From: Ideonella oryzae
GTDB taxonomy: Bacteria > Pseudomonadota > Gammaproteobacteria > Burkholderiales > Burkholderiaceae_C
DNA length: 64,000 bases
Assembly: GCF_024055665.1 (NCBI RefSeq)
Contig: NZ_JAMXMC010000001.1
Location: forward strand, 372,001 to 436,000
Reading direction: 5' to 3'
Made by a program: the position numbers and the translations under genes. The notes under the pieces are model-generated. The model saw only the letters and a list, made by a program, of their open reading frames with translations, made no database searches and was not told the DNA's origin. This document shows positions 19,192 to 27,952 of the stretch, in pieces (positions within the stretch are counted from its first letter, which is position 1; each line of letters opens with the position of its first letter).

Positions 19192-20694
19192 ATGCCCATC
19201 CGACTGAACGAGCTCACCCCTGAACGCCTGTCCGGCCTGCGTCGCGGCATCGAGAAGGAGAGCCTGCGCAGCCTGCCCGACGGCTCGCTGGCGCTCACGC
19301 CGCATCCGCCGCTGCTGGGCTCGGCCCTGACCCACCCCTTCATCACCACCGACTTCAGCGAATCGCAGGTCGAGCTGGTGACCGGCGCCCACCCCACCGC
19401 ACTGGCCTGCCTGGCCGAGCTCGACAGCCTGCACCAGCTCACCTACCAGGCCATCGGCGAAGAGCGGCTGTGGGTCTCGAGCATGCCCTGCCACCTGCCG
19501 CCGGACGACCAGATCCCGGTGGCCCACTACGGCACCTCCAACATCGCGCAGGCCAAGACGGTCTACCGCATGGGCCTGAGCCACCGTTATGGCCGGCGCA
19601 TGCAGACCATCTCGGGCATCCATTACAACTGGTCTCTGCCGGAGCTGAGCAGCGCCGAGTACTTCGCGCTGATCCGCAACTTCCGCCGCCATTCCTTCCT
19701 GCTGCTCTACCTCTTCGGCGCCTCGCCGGCGGTGGACGAGGGCTTCGTCGCCGGCCGCCCGCACGGCCTGCAGAAGCTCGGCCGCCACAGCCTGTACCTG
19801 CCGCACGCCACCTCGCTGCGCATGGGCCGGCTGGGCTACCAGAGCGACGCCCAGGCCAGCCTGCGGGTGAGCTACAACTGCCTGGACAGCTACGCAGCCT
19901 CGCTGCAGGAGGCGCTCACCCGCCCCTACCCGGCCTACGAGGCCATGGGCATCCGCGACGACCACGGCGACTACCTGCAACTGGGCACCACGCTGCTGCA
20001 GATCGAGAACGAGTTCTACGGCACCATCCGCCCCAAGCGCGTCATCCGCTCGGGCGAGCGGCCGCTGCATGCGCTGCGCGAGCGCGGCGTCGAGTACGTC
20101 GAGGTGCGCTGCATGGATCTCGACCCCTTCGAACCCCTGGGCATCAACACCCTGACCTCGCGTTTCCTGGACATCTTCCTGCTGCACTGCGCCCTGAGCG
20201 ACAGCCCGGACGACACGCCCGAAGAGATCAACGCGATGGTGCTGAACCTGCACCGCACCGCGGCCCGCGGCCGCGAGCCCGGCCTGTTACTGGAGCGTGG
20301 CGACCAGACCTTGCTGCTCACCGAATGGGCCGCCGAGCTGCTGGCCGAGCTGGAGCCCATCGCCCGCTACCTGGACAGCTCGCCGCTGGGCAGCGGCCAC
20401 CAGACGGCCCTGACCGAGGCGCGCCAGCGCCTGGCCGATCCGGCGCTCACGCCCTCGGCCCGGGTGGTGACCACGCTGCAGCAGAACGGCATCGAGCACG
20501 TGGACTTCGTGCGCCAGCGCTCGGACGCCGTCTGGCAGGCCTTCCAGGGCCGCAAGCTGGACCCGGCCGCCCAGGATCGCTGGACCCGCATGGCGCAGGA
20601 ATCCCTGGCCGAACAGGGCCGGCTGGAGGCCGGCGAGACGCAGGACTTCGAGTCCTTCCGCCAGAACTATGTCAGCGCCCAGCGCCTGGGCTGA
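19192..20694 (+). CDS. gshA: Glutamate-cysteine ligase (E. coli-type GshA)
   Basis: A 500-residue ATP-dependent ligase making gamma-glutamylcysteine, the first step of glutathione synthesis, in the cytoplasm. Family hallmarks are RGIEKESLRS, SALTHPFITTDFSESQVELVTG-type sequence near the N-terminus, YGTSNIAQAKTVYRMGL, RYGRRMQTISGIHYNWSLP and IRPKRVIRSGERPL. This is the gammaproteobacterial-type enzyme. Start 19192 was chosen over an upstream ATG at 19129 because it gives the family N-terminus. It is 109 bases after the GntR gene, probably its own unit; glutathione would help with catechol/quinone stress, but that link is inference. Confidence 0.95.
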   Translation: MPIRLNELTPERLSGLRRGIEKESLRSLPDGSLALTPHPPLLGSALTHPFITTDFSESQVELVTGAHPTALACLAELDSLHQLTYQAIGEERLWVSSMPCHLPPDDQIPVAHYGTSNIAQAKTVYRMGLSHRYGRRMQTISGIHYNWSLPELSSAEYFALIRNFRRHSFLLLYLFGASPAVDEGFVAGRPHGLQKLGRHSLYLPHATSLRMGRLGYQSDAQASLRVSYNCLDSYAASLQEALTRPYPAYEAMGIRDDHGDYLQLGTTLLQIENEFYGTIRPKRVIRSGERPLHALRERGVEYVEVRCMDLDPFEPLGINTLTSRFLDIFLLHCALSDSPDDTPEEINAMVLNLHRTAARGREPGLLLERGDQTLLLTEWAAELLAELEPIARYLDSSPLGSGHQTALTEARQRLADPALTPSARVVTTLQQNGIEHVDFVRQRSDAVWQAFQGRKLDPAAQDRWTRMAQESLAEQGRLEAGETQDFESFRQNYVSAQRLG

Positions 20695-20715
20695 ATCCCC
20701 GACAGGCGCAGGCGC

Positions 20716-20949
20716 ATGCTGATCCCCGATGAGGCCCTGCTGGCCTGGAACCCGGCCGACCGCGCCGAGGCCCAGGCCCTGATCGCCGCCGTGCAGGCCA
20801 GCGCCCAGCGCCACGCCGCCGAGCTGCCCGAGCCGCCCCCGGAGCCCACCACTTGCTGCGGCCGCGGCTGCATCGGCTGCGTCTGGGAGGGTTACTACAG
20901 CGCCCTGGCCTACTGGCGCGACGAATCCGTGTTGCGCTGGGCCAACTGA
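20716..20949 (+). CDS. Small oxidoreductase-like-domain protein
   Basis: A 77-residue protein with the conserved segment TTCCGRGCIGCVWEGYYSALAYWRDES. The CCGxGCxxCVWxxY pattern defines the oxidoreductase-like domain family (PF09791), a four-Cys motif possibly binding metal. The N-terminus is acidic and Pro-rich (LPEPPPEPT). It starts 21 bases after gshA and is likely co-transcribed. No enzymatic role is established for the family. Confidence 0.8.
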   Translation: MLIPDEALLAWNPADRAEAQALIAAVQASAQRHAAELPEPPPEPTTCCGRGCIGCVWEGYYSALAYWRDESVLRWAN

Positions 20950-21082
20950 GCCTGACGACGCTCCGTCCCCAGCCTGACCGCTGGCTGTCCCGCGGGCCCG
21001 GGGTCTTGGGCGCGACACACGACCATGCGAGGATGCCGGGTTAACCTCTCCGTGCCTCCTGCACACGACGAGCGAGCGTCCC

Positions 21083-22813
21083 ATGCAGAACGAACAGCGT
21101 TTCTTCGCCCGTGCGGCGGTCGAGTCCCCGGTCAACCGCTGGGACTGGGCCCTGCTGCCCGTGGTGCTGGCCGCGCTGGTGCTGCTCGCCTACGCGGCCA
21201 TGGGCATGTCGCGGCCCTTCCATGTGGGCGACCCGATCGCCCTCTCCCTGGACCCCTGGCAGCTGCCCTACTACTTCCTGCGCACCACGCTGCGCATGGC
21301 CGTGGCCATGGTGGCCTCGCTGCTGTTCGCCGGCATCTTCGCGGTGCTGGCGGCCAAGAACGCCACCGCCGAGCGGGTGCTGGTGCCGCTGCTGGACATC
21401 CTGCAGTCCATCCCCATCCTGGGTTTCCTGTCGATCACCGTCACCGGCTTCATCGCCCTGTTCCCGGGCAATCTGTTCGGTGTCGAATGCGCGGCCATCT
21501 TCGCCATCTTCACCTCGCAGGCCTGGAACATGGCCTTCAGCCTCTACCAGTCGCTGCGCACCGTGCCGGCCGAGCTGCAGGAGGCCGCCCGCGTGTTCCA
21601 GCTCTCGGGCTGGCAGCGCTTCTGGCGCCTGGAACTGCCCTTCGCCATGCCCGGCCTGCTGTGGAACATGATGATGTCCATGTCCGGCGGCTGGTTCTTC
21701 GTCGTGGCCTCGGAGGCCATCAGCGTCTCCAACCAGAGCATCAAGCTGCCGGGCGTGGGCTCCTACATCGCGCTGGCCATCGAGGCCCGCGACCTGGGGG
21801 CCATCGGCTGGGCCATCGCCTGCATGCTGGGCGCCATCCTGCTGTACGACCAGCTGCTGTTCCGCCCCCTGGTGGCCTGGGCCGACAAGTTCCGCTTCGA
21901 GGAGGGCGGCAGCGGCGCGGCGCCACAGTCCTGGTTGCTGACCTGGCTGCGCCGCACCCGCGGCACCCAGGCCCTGGGCGCCTGGCTCGTGGGCCAGCTC
22001 GAGCGCACGCTGGTGCTGTTCCACCGCCGGCACGACGGCACCTCGATCCGCGCCCGCCCGCGCGCCGCCACCTGGCCGGTGCAGCGGGCCTGGGACGCCC
22101 TGATCGCCGCGGTGGTGCTCTACGCGCTGTGGAGCCTGCTGCGCTTCGTCCACACCGAGGTGGGCTGGGCCGAGGTGGGCCATGTGCTGTGGCTGGGCTG
22201 CCTGACTCTGCTGCGGGTGAGCGTGCTGATCGCGCTGGCGGCGGTGGTCTGGGTGCCGGTGGGCGTGTGGATCGGCATGAACCCGCGCTGGTCCGATCGC
22301 CTGCAGGCCGTGGCCCAGTTCCTGGCGGCCTTCCCAGCCAACCTGCTGTTCCCGGTGGCGGTGATCGCCCTGGTGCACTGGCACCTGAACCCCAACATCT
22401 GGCTGTCGCCGCTGATGGTCTTCGGCACCCAGTGGTACATCCTGTTCAACGTCATCGCCGGGGCCTCCAGCATCCCGACCGAGCTGCGCTTCGCGGCCCA
22501 GAACCTGGGCCTGAGCGGCTGGCTGAAGTGGCGCCGCTTCCTGCTGCCGGCCGTGTTCCCCAGCTTCGTCACCGGCGCGCTGACGGCCAGTGGCGGCTCC
22601 TGGAACGCCAGCATCGTCTCCGAATACGTCACCTGGGGCGACACCACGCTGCAGGCCGAAGGCCTGGGCAGCTACATCGCCCACATGACCGCGGTGGGGG
22701 ACTTCCCCCGCATCGCGCTGGGCATCGGCGTGATGTGCCTGTTCGTGATGGGCCTGAACCACCTGGTGTGGCGACGCCTGTACCGCATGGCCGAAGACCG
22801 CATGCATTTCTGA
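21083..22813 (+). CDS. Fused two-domain ABC transporter permease (NitT/TauT-like)
   Basis: A 576-residue inner-membrane protein with two BPD-type permease halves in one chain (about 75-265 and 370-570). Each half has an EAA-like loop: ELQEAARVFQLSGWQRFWRLELP and ELRFAAQNLGLSGWLKWRRFLLP, where the cytoplasmic ATPase docks. About a dozen hydrophobic segments are visible. It resembles nitrate/sulfonate/bicarbonate importers but the two subunits are fused. The ATPase gene follows after 18 bases. No periplasmic binding protein is encoded nearby, so the substrate is unknown. Confidence 0.88.
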   Translation: MQNEQRFFARAAVESPVNRWDWALLPVVLAALVLLAYAAMGMSRPFHVGDPIALSLDPWQLPYYFLRTTLRMAVAMVASLLFAGIFAVLAAKNATAERVLVPLLDILQSIPILGFLSITVTGFIALFPGNLFGVECAAIFAIFTSQAWNMAFSLYQSLRTVPAELQEAARVFQLSGWQRFWRLELPFAMPGLLWNMMMSMSGGWFFVVASEAISVSNQSIKLPGVGSYIALAIEARDLGAIGWAIACMLGAILLYDQLLFRPLVAWADKFRFEEGGSGAAPQSWLLTWLRRTRGTQALGAWLVGQLERTLVLFHRRHDGTSIRARPRAATWPVQRAWDALIAAVVLYALWSLLRFVHTEVGWAEVGHVLWLGCLTLLRVSVLIALAAVVWVPVGVWIGMNPRWSDRLQAVAQFLAAFPANLLFPVAVIALVHWHLNPNIWLSPLMVFGTQWYILFNVIAGASSIPTELRFAAQNLGLSGWLKWRRFLLPAVFPSFVTGALTASGGSWNASIVSEYVTWGDTTLQAEGLGSYIAHMTAVGDFPRIALGIGVMCLFVMGLNHLVWRRLYRMAEDRMHF

Positions 22814-22831
22814 ATCCGTCGGACCGCACAC

Positions 22832-24130
22832 ATGAGCAACGACATCCTCCAACTGCGTGGCGTGGGCAAGTCCTTCCGTGGCGCGGACGGCCGCAGCCGC
22901 GCCGTGCTCGACGGCGTGGACTTCACCCTGCGCGAGGGCGAGATCGTCGCCTTGCTGGGCCAGTCCGGCTCGGGCAAGAGCACCCTGCTGCGCATCATGG
23001 CCGGCCTGGTGGAGGCCGACCAGGGCGATGTGCGCTACCGCGGCCAGCCGCTCTACGGCCCGGCCCGGGGCATCAGCATGGTGTTCCAGTCCTTCGCGCT
23101 GTTTCCCTGGCTGACGGTGCAGCAGAACGTCGAGTTGGGGCTGGAGGCCCGCGGCGTGGCGGCCGAGGTGCGCGCACAAAAGGCCCAGTCGGCCATCGAG
23201 CTGATCGGCCTGGCCGGCTTCGAGGGCGCGCTGCCGCGCGAGCTTTCGGGCGGCATGCGCCAGCGCGTGGGCATCGCCCGGGCCCTGGTGACCGAGCCGC
23301 ATGTGCTGCTGATGGATGAGGCCTTCTCCGCGCTGGACGTGCTGACCGGCGAGCGCCTGCGCGAGGACATCCTGGAGCTTTGGACTTCCGGCCAGATGCC
23401 GACCCGGGCCATGCTGGTGGTGTCGCACAACATCGAGGAAGCCGTGATGATGGCCGACCGGGTGCTGGTGTTCGCCAGCGACCCGGGCCGCGTGCGCTCC
23501 GAGCTGGCCATCGCCCTGCCCCATCCCCGCGACGCCGAGAGCGCCGAGGTGCGCGCCCTGATCGACCAGGTCTACGGCCTGATGACCGGCGCCCGCACCG
23601 GCACCATTCCTGCCGTGGCACCGGCCCTGGCCACCCGCCTGCCCGAGGCCGATGTGGCCCGCATGGACGACCTGCTGGAGCTGCTGGCCGACGAGCCTTT
23701 CAACGGCCGCGCCGACCTGCCACAGCTGTCCGAGGAATCAGAGCTGACCGACGCCGAGCTGCTGCCGGCCGCGCATGCAGTGTCGCTGCTGGGCCTGGCC
23801 CACCTGGCCGATGGCGACTTGCAGCTCAGCCCGCTGGGCCGGCGCTATGTGGACGGCTCGCACACCCTGCGCCACCAGGTCTTCGGCCAGCAGCTGCTGA
23901 CCCATGTGCCGCTGGCCGCGCACATCCGCCACAGCCTGGAGCAGGAGGCCACCGGCGAACTGCCCGAGGCCCCCTTCCTGCGCCTGCTGAGCGAGGCGCT
24001 GGAGCCCGCCGAGGCTCGGCAGGTGCTGCAGACCATCGTCTCCTGGGCCCGCCACGGCGAGGTCTTCGAGTACGACTTCAACGCCCGGACGCTGCATCTG
24101 CCCGACGACAGCGGCGACGACACCCCCTGA
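22832..24130 (+). CDS. ABC transporter ATPase with C-terminal AAA-associated domain
   Basis: A 432-residue nitrate/sulfonate-type ATPase. Walker A GQSGSGKST (about 49), Q-loop VFQSFALFPWL, signature LSGGMRQRVGIARAL, Walker B VLLMDEAFSALD and switch His VVSHNIEEA are intact. After about residue 255 comes an extra 170-residue domain (MDDLLELLADEPFNGRADLP, then FGQQLLTHVPLAAHIRHSL) of the AAA-associated C-terminal family, probably regulatory. It pairs with the fused permease directly upstream. The gene is complete. Confidence 0.9.
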   Translation: MSNDILQLRGVGKSFRGADGRSRAVLDGVDFTLREGEIVALLGQSGSGKSTLLRIMAGLVEADQGDVRYRGQPLYGPARGISMVFQSFALFPWLTVQQNVELGLEARGVAAEVRAQKAQSAIELIGLAGFEGALPRELSGGMRQRVGIARALVTEPHVLLMDEAFSALDVLTGERLREDILELWTSGQMPTRAMLVVSHNIEEAVMMADRVLVFASDPGRVRSELAIALPHPRDAESAEVRALIDQVYGLMTGARTGTIPAVAPALATRLPEADVARMDDLLELLADEPFNGRADLPQLSEESELTDAELLPAAHAVSLLGLAHLADGDLQLSPLGRRYVDGSHTLRHQVFGQQLLTHVPLAAHIRHSLEQEATGELPEAPFLRLLSEALEPAEARQVLQTIVSWARHGEVFEYDFNARTLHLPDDSGDDTP

Positions 24131-24172
24131 AGCAGGCGACCGCCGCACTGCGGGCGATACACTCGATCGCCT

Positions 24173-24619
24173 ATGGTGGAAGCACATGTCCTGATCGGCA
24201 ACCCGAACACCCGCAAGTCCACCCTGCTGCGCTGCCTGAGCGGCTGCTTCAACCGCAGCGTGCGCGACATGGAGACGGTGCGGGGTGACAAGTTCAAGCT
24301 CTATGCCCGGGCCTCGGCCCTGCAGGAAAGCCGCACCACGGTGGCGGCCTTCCAGGAGGAAGTGGCGCGCAGCCGCTGCCAGCAGGTGCTGTTCTCGCTC
24401 TGGCCCGGCGCCCATCCGCACGACGCCCAGGCCTGGCCTGACGCCATCGCCTACCTGGAGGCCCTGCAGCGCGCCGGCTGGGTGATCCGCCATGCGGCGG
24501 TGCTGGGCGCGCAGCCGCTGCGCCCGCCGGCCCAGTCGGTCGTCACCCTGCCCAGCGTGCTGGACCAGCCCATCAACACCAGCGCCGCGCAACTGCGCCA
24601 GCACTTCGGCTGGAAGTGA
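24173..24619 (+). CDS. Small protein with degenerate TRAFAC-like P-loop, function unknown
   Basis: A 148-residue protein that opens MVEAHVLIGNPNTRKSTLLRC. GNPNTRKST copies the G1 loop of FeoB/Era-type GTPases (GNPNxGKST), but the Gly before the Lys is Arg. No G3 DxxG or G4 NKxD motif follows, and the protein stops at Rossmann-like half length. The rest alternates beta-like (QQVLFSLWPG, WVIRHAAVLG) and helical stretches. It lies 42 bases after the ABC ATPase and is convergent with rlmN. I do not recognise a family; nucleotide binding is possible but uncertain. Confidence 0.65.
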   Translation: MVEAHVLIGNPNTRKSTLLRCLSGCFNRSVRDMETVRGDKFKLYARASALQESRTTVAAFQEEVARSRCQQVLFSLWPGAHPHDAQAWPDAIAYLEALQRAGWVIRHAAVLGAQPLRPPAQSVVTLPSVLDQPINTSAAQLRQHFGWK

Positions 24620-24628
24620 GCTGGCGGT

Positions 24629-25675
24629 TCAGGCCGTCTGGGCCCGCCGCTGCACGGTGACCGGCACTTCGGCGCCGGTGGCCGCCTGCCGCGCCCGCAG
24701 CTGGCCACAGCCACCGTCCACATCCTGCCCCGCCGAATGGCGCAGCTTGGTCAGCACGCCCTGGCGGTGCAGGCGGCGTGCCAGTTCGGCCGCCTTCTCC
24801 CAGGCAGGGCGCTGGTAGGGCAGATCGGGCACCGCGTTGTAGGGAATCATGTTGAGCATGGCGTAGCGGCCTTTGAACATGGCCACCAGCGCGTCCATTT
24901 CGGCATCGCTGTCGTTCACGCCCTCGATCAGCGTCCACTGCACCTGCAGCGGGTAGCCGGTGGCGCGGGCATAGGCCTCGGCCCGGTCCATCAGTTCGGC
25001 CGGCGCGATGCGCGGCGCGCGCGGCAGCAACTCGGCCCGCAGATCCGCCCGCGTGGTGTGCAGCGACAGCGCCAGCGCCGGCTTGACCCGCCCCAGCGGC
25101 AGGCGCTCGAAGGCGCGTTCATCCCCCACGGTGGAGAACACCAGGTTCTTGTGGCCGATGTTGCCCAAGGTGCCCAGCAGCTCGATGGCCTCCAGCACGT
25201 TGTCCAGGTTGTGGGCCGGCTCGCCCATGCCCATGAACACCACCTTCTTGACCGGCCGCAGCCGGCGCGCCAGCGCGACCTGGGCCACGATCTCGGCGCT
25301 GCCCACCTGGCGCAGCAGGCCGTCGCGCCCGGTCATGCAGAAGCGGCAGCCCACTGCGCAGCCCACCTGGGTGGACACGCACAGGCCGTCGCGCGGCAGC
25401 AGCACGCTCTCCACCGTCTGGCCATCGTTCAGGGCCACCAGCAGACGGGCTGCGCCATCCTCGGCCGGGTGCTCGGACTGCAGGCGCACCAGGCCGTCCA
25501 GCGTGGCCGTCAGGGCCGGCAGATCCTCCCGCACCGCCTGGGGCAGGAAGTGCTCGATCTTGCGGCGACTGGCCTCCATGGGCTTGGCCTGCACCCAGTG
25601 GCGCAGCACCCGGTCCTGGTGGACCGGCAAGGCCCCCAGGGCCTGCAGACGTTGGCGGAGATCGGCAATGCGCAT
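24629..25675 (-). CDS. rlmN: Dual-specificity 23S rRNA/tRNA adenine-C2 methyltransferase (RlmN family)
   Basis: A 348-residue radical-SAM enzyme. The cluster motif CAVGCRFC lies near residue 110, followed by MGMGEPAHNLDNV (SAM site). The catalytic C-terminal Cys is in RHSAGQDVDGGCGQL and the partner Cys in GLCVSTQVGC. RlmN methylates A2503 of 23S rRNA and A37 of some tRNAs. Compared with classical RlmN, the N-terminal domain is short and the frame is slightly divergent, so it could be a paralogue; a canonical rlmN may exist elsewhere. Its stop is 9 bases from the stop of the convergent P-loop gene. Confidence 0.88.
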   Translation of the reverse strand: MRIADLRQRLQALGALPVHQDRVLRHWVQAKPMEASRRKIEHFLPQAVREDLPALTATLDGLVRLQSEHPAEDGAARLLVALNDGQTVESVLLPRDGLCVSTQVGCAVGCRFCMTGRDGLLRQVGSAEIVAQVALARRLRPVKKVVFMGMGEPAHNLDNVLEAIELLGTLGNIGHKNLVFSTVGDERAFERLPLGRVKPALALSLHTTRADLRAELLPRAPRIAPAELMDRAEAYARATGYPLQVQWTLIEGVNDSDAEMDALVAMFKGRYAMLNMIPYNAVPDLPYQRPAWEKAAELARRLHRQGVLTKLRHSAGQDVDGGCGQLRARQAATGAEVPVTVQRRAQTA

Positions 25676-25758
25676 GGCCGGATTGTCGCCGTTCGGGTCC
25701 GAAGCGCCCTGGAGGGGGCTGAAGGGCGTATGCTTGCATCTGGTTACTTCGGATTGCC

Positions 25759-26139
25759 ATGCCCCCTCAGCTGCACTATCTCGACTTCGACTTCAGCGAG
25801 GACACCGATGGCCACGGCGTGTTCGACGCCATGGCCTCGGTCGGCCCGCCGCTGTGGACGAACCTGCAGGACGAAACGGCCCGGTTGCTGGACTGGGCCC
25901 TAGACCGCTTCCCCAACGGCCCCGGGCCGCTGGAAGACGGCAACGACTGGCAGTTCGAACTGGCGGCCAGCCGGGAGTGGTCGGCCGACGAAGGCCTGAG
26001 CTACAACACCTCGAGCCGGCGTTTCAGCAGCCAGCCCAGCGATGCCCGCGCCGTGCGCCACACGCTGGCCCTGACCCTGAGCGGCAGCGTGGCCTTCTGC
26101 GAGGCGCTGCGCGCCGCCTTCCCGCCCAACGACGACTGA
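25759..26139 (+). CDS. Conserved hypothetical protein, 126 residues
   Basis: An acidic, soluble-looking protein beginning MPPQLHYLDFDFSEDTDGHG. No signal peptide, membrane segment or known catalytic motif is visible. The stretch GVFDAMASVGPPLWTNL and the alternating C-terminal strand VRHTLALTLSGSVAFCEAL suggest a small alpha/beta fold. It is divergent from rlmN (83-base intergenic region) and convergent with the SDR gene. Codon usage is like its neighbours and it ends with a normal stop, so I take it as real. Function not recognised. Confidence 0.7.
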   Translation: MPPQLHYLDFDFSEDTDGHGVFDAMASVGPPLWTNLQDETARLLDWALDRFPNGPGPLEDGNDWQFELAASREWSADEGLSYNTSSRRFSSQPSDARAVRHTLALTLSGSVAFCEALRAAFPPNDD

Positions 26140-26157
26140 GGCTGTCGGAATCCCGGT

Positions 26158-26919
26158 TCAGAGGAACATGCCGCCCGAGACCTCGATGCGCTGGGCATTG
26201 ACCCAGCGCTGATCGGGCGACAGCAGGCTGGCCACCATCGGGCCGATGTCCTCCGGCACGCCGGCACGGCCCAGGGCGGTCTGGGAAGCAATGAAGCTGT
26301 TGACCTCCGGCCGGTCGCGCACCGCGGCACCGCCGAAGTCGGTCTCGATGGCACCGGGCGCCACCGTGTTGACCGCGATGCCGCGCGCGCCCAGCTCCTT
26401 GGCCAGGTAGCGGCTGAAGACCTCGATCGCGCCCTTCATCGAAGCATAGGCGCCGTAGCCGGGCAGGCTAAAGCGCGTCAGCCCCGACGAGATGTTGACG
26501 ATGCGCCCGCCGTCGGTCAGCAGCGGCAGCAGGGCCTGCGTTAGGAAGAACGGCCCCTTCAGGTGGATGGCCACCAGGGCGTCGAACTGGGCCTCGGTCA
26601 GCTCCGCCAGCGGCGCGTAGATGCCCACGCCCGCGTTGTTGACCAGGGCCTGCAGGCGGCGGCCACCCCAGGTGGATTGCAGCGCCGCATCGACCTGGGC
26701 GGCAAAGGCGGGGAAGTGGCTGGCCTGGCCCACGTCCAGGGCCAGGGCCACCAGGCGCCCGCCCAGGGTCTCGACCTCCTGCCGCAGGGCCTCGGCCTGG
26801 TCGGCGCGCTCGCGGTAGGTGATGACGAGATCCCAGCCACGCTGGGCCAGGGACAGGGCCATGCTGCGGCCCAGGCCGCGGCTGGCGCCGGTGATGAGAG
26901 CGATGGGACGTTCGGACAT
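26158..26919 (-). CDS. SDR-family 3-ketoacyl-ACP reductase-like oxidoreductase
   Basis: A 253-residue short-chain dehydrogenase. Cofactor motif TGASRGLGRS, structural NNAG (LVNNAGVGIYAPL), catalytic Ser in NISSG and the YxxxK pair in GYGAYASMKGA are present. The C-terminus GGMFL ends a typical classical SDR. NADPH use is suggested by the basic residue after the Gly motif. Start 26919 (MSERPIALIT) was chosen over 26931. It is divergent from a LysR regulator with a 108-base shared control region, a common target-regulator layout. Substrate unknown. Confidence 0.9.
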   Translation of the reverse strand: MSERPIALITGASRGLGRSMALSLAQRGWDLVITYRERADQAEALRQEVETLGGRLVALALDVGQASHFPAFAAQVDAALQSTWGGRRLQALVNNAGVGIYAPLAELTEAQFDALVAIHLKGPFFLTQALLPLLTDGGRIVNISSGLTRFSLPGYGAYASMKGAIEVFSRYLAKELGARGIAVNTVAPGAIETDFGGAAVRDRPEVNSFIASQTALGRAGVPEDIGPMVASLLSPDQRWVNAQRIEVSGGMFL

Positions 26920-26973
26920 GTTCAGCTCCACAGGAGATTGACGATGCCCTCAGCTTATTGATCGCCAGGGATC

Positions 26974-27019
26974 TGATAAACACCCTCTTCCTGGCATCAC
27001 TGTTCTTGAGTGATAAACA
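26974..27019. promoter_or_regulatory. Direct repeat TGATAAACA in the SDR/LysR divergent promoter
   Basis: The 9-mer TGATAAACA occurs at 26974-26982 and again at 27011-27019, 37 bases apart start to start, about 3.5 helical turns. It lies in an AT-richer stretch between divergent genes. A binding site for the LysR regulator is the simplest reading, but unproven; the second copy abuts the LysR start. Confidence 0.45.
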
Positions 27020-27027
27020 ATGAAGCC

Positions 27028-27951
27028 ATGGATGCCCTTGATCAGATGCGCGCCTTCGTGCGCGTGGCCGAACAGGCCAGCTTCACCCGCGCCGCGCAGG
27101 GTCTGGGCTGGCCCCGGGCCACCGTCACCCTGGCCGTGCAGGGCCTGGAGGCCCGGCTGGGCACCCAGCTGCTGCACCGGACCACCCGGCGCGTCCACCT
27201 GACCGAAGACGGCCAGTCGGCTTACGAGCGCTGCCTGGAACTGCTGGATGGCCTGGACGATCTGGGCACGCTGTTCCGGCCGACCACGGCCCCGCTGACC
27301 GGGCGGCTGCGGGTGGACATGCCCTCGGCGCTGGTCGTGCGGCTGCTCTCGCGCCTGCCGGAATTCCTGCGCCTGCACCCGGCCCTGCAGGTGGAGTTCA
27401 GTGCCAACGACCAGCGGGTGGATCTGGTGCGCGAGGGTTTCGACTGCCTCATCCGTGTGGGCAGCCTGCAGGATTCCACGCTGGTCGCGCGCCCCATCGG
27501 CCAGATGCGCCAACTCAATGCCGCCAGCCCGGCCTACCTGGCCGCCCACGGCACCCCCCGGGATCTGGACGATCTGCGCCAGGGGCATTGCCTGGTCCGT
27601 TACGCCGTGGGCGGCCACCAGCGCCCGGCCACCTTTGAGTATCTGGACAGCCAGGGCCAAACCCGGGAACTGGCCTTGCCGTACCCATTGACCGTGAATT
27701 CCGCTGACGCCTACCAGGCCGGCTGCCTGGCGGGCCTGGGCATCATCCAGGCGCCTGAGTCCGGTTTGCGCGCCCTGTTCGAATCGGGTCGCCTTGTGGA
27801 GATCCTGCCCGACTGGCAAGCGCCCCCGATGCCGGTCAACTTCCTCTACGCCAGCCGACGCCATCTGCCACGCCGCGTCCAGCTCTTCATGGATTGGGCG
27901 GAGGGAATACTATCTTCATGGACACATCGTACTGATAATGATTCTTATTAA
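27028..27951 (+). CDS. LysR-family transcriptional regulator
   Basis: A 307-residue regulator starting MDALDQMRAFVRVAEQASF. The N-terminal winged helix-turn-helix (SFTRAAQGLGWPRATVTLAVQGLEARLG) is canonical and a periplasmic-binding-like effector domain follows (about 90-300). A GTG at 27010 could add six residues. The final 15 codons run into an AT-rich segment (ILSSWTHRTDNDSY) unlike the GC-rich body, so the natural C-terminus may have been altered. It is divergent from the SDR gene, its probable target. Inducer unknown. Confidence 0.9.
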   Translation: MDALDQMRAFVRVAEQASFTRAAQGLGWPRATVTLAVQGLEARLGTQLLHRTTRRVHLTEDGQSAYERCLELLDGLDDLGTLFRPTTAPLTGRLRVDMPSALVVRLLSRLPEFLRLHPALQVEFSANDQRVDLVREGFDCLIRVGSLQDSTLVARPIGQMRQLNAASPAYLAAHGTPRDLDDLRQGHCLVRYAVGGHQRPATFEYLDSQGQTRELALPYPLTVNSADAYQAGCLAGLGIIQAPESGLRALFESGRLVEILPDWQAPPMPVNFLYASRRHLPRRVQLFMDWAEGILSSWTHRTDNDSY

Positions 27952-27952
27952 T
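27934..27952 (+). promoter_or_regulatory. Fur-box-like sequence upstream of the HiPIP gene
   Basis: GATAATGATTCTTATTAAT matches 14 of 19 positions of the Fur consensus, including a perfect first nonamer GATAATGAT. It overlaps the last codons of the LysR gene and lies 224 bases before the HiPIP start. Iron control of an Fe-S protein is plausible but inferred. The distance is rather long for direct repression. Confidence 0.4.

Noticed and set aside
21041-23524. 827-codon antisense frame to the ABC transporter genes
   Set aside because: Composition is shadow-like (Gln/His/Ala/Gly) and the plus strand carries intact permease and ATPase motifs.
27010-27027. GTG start for the LysR gene
   Set aside because: It overlaps the second TGATAAACA repeat and adds six residues not expected in LysR proteins; ATG 27028 is preferred.
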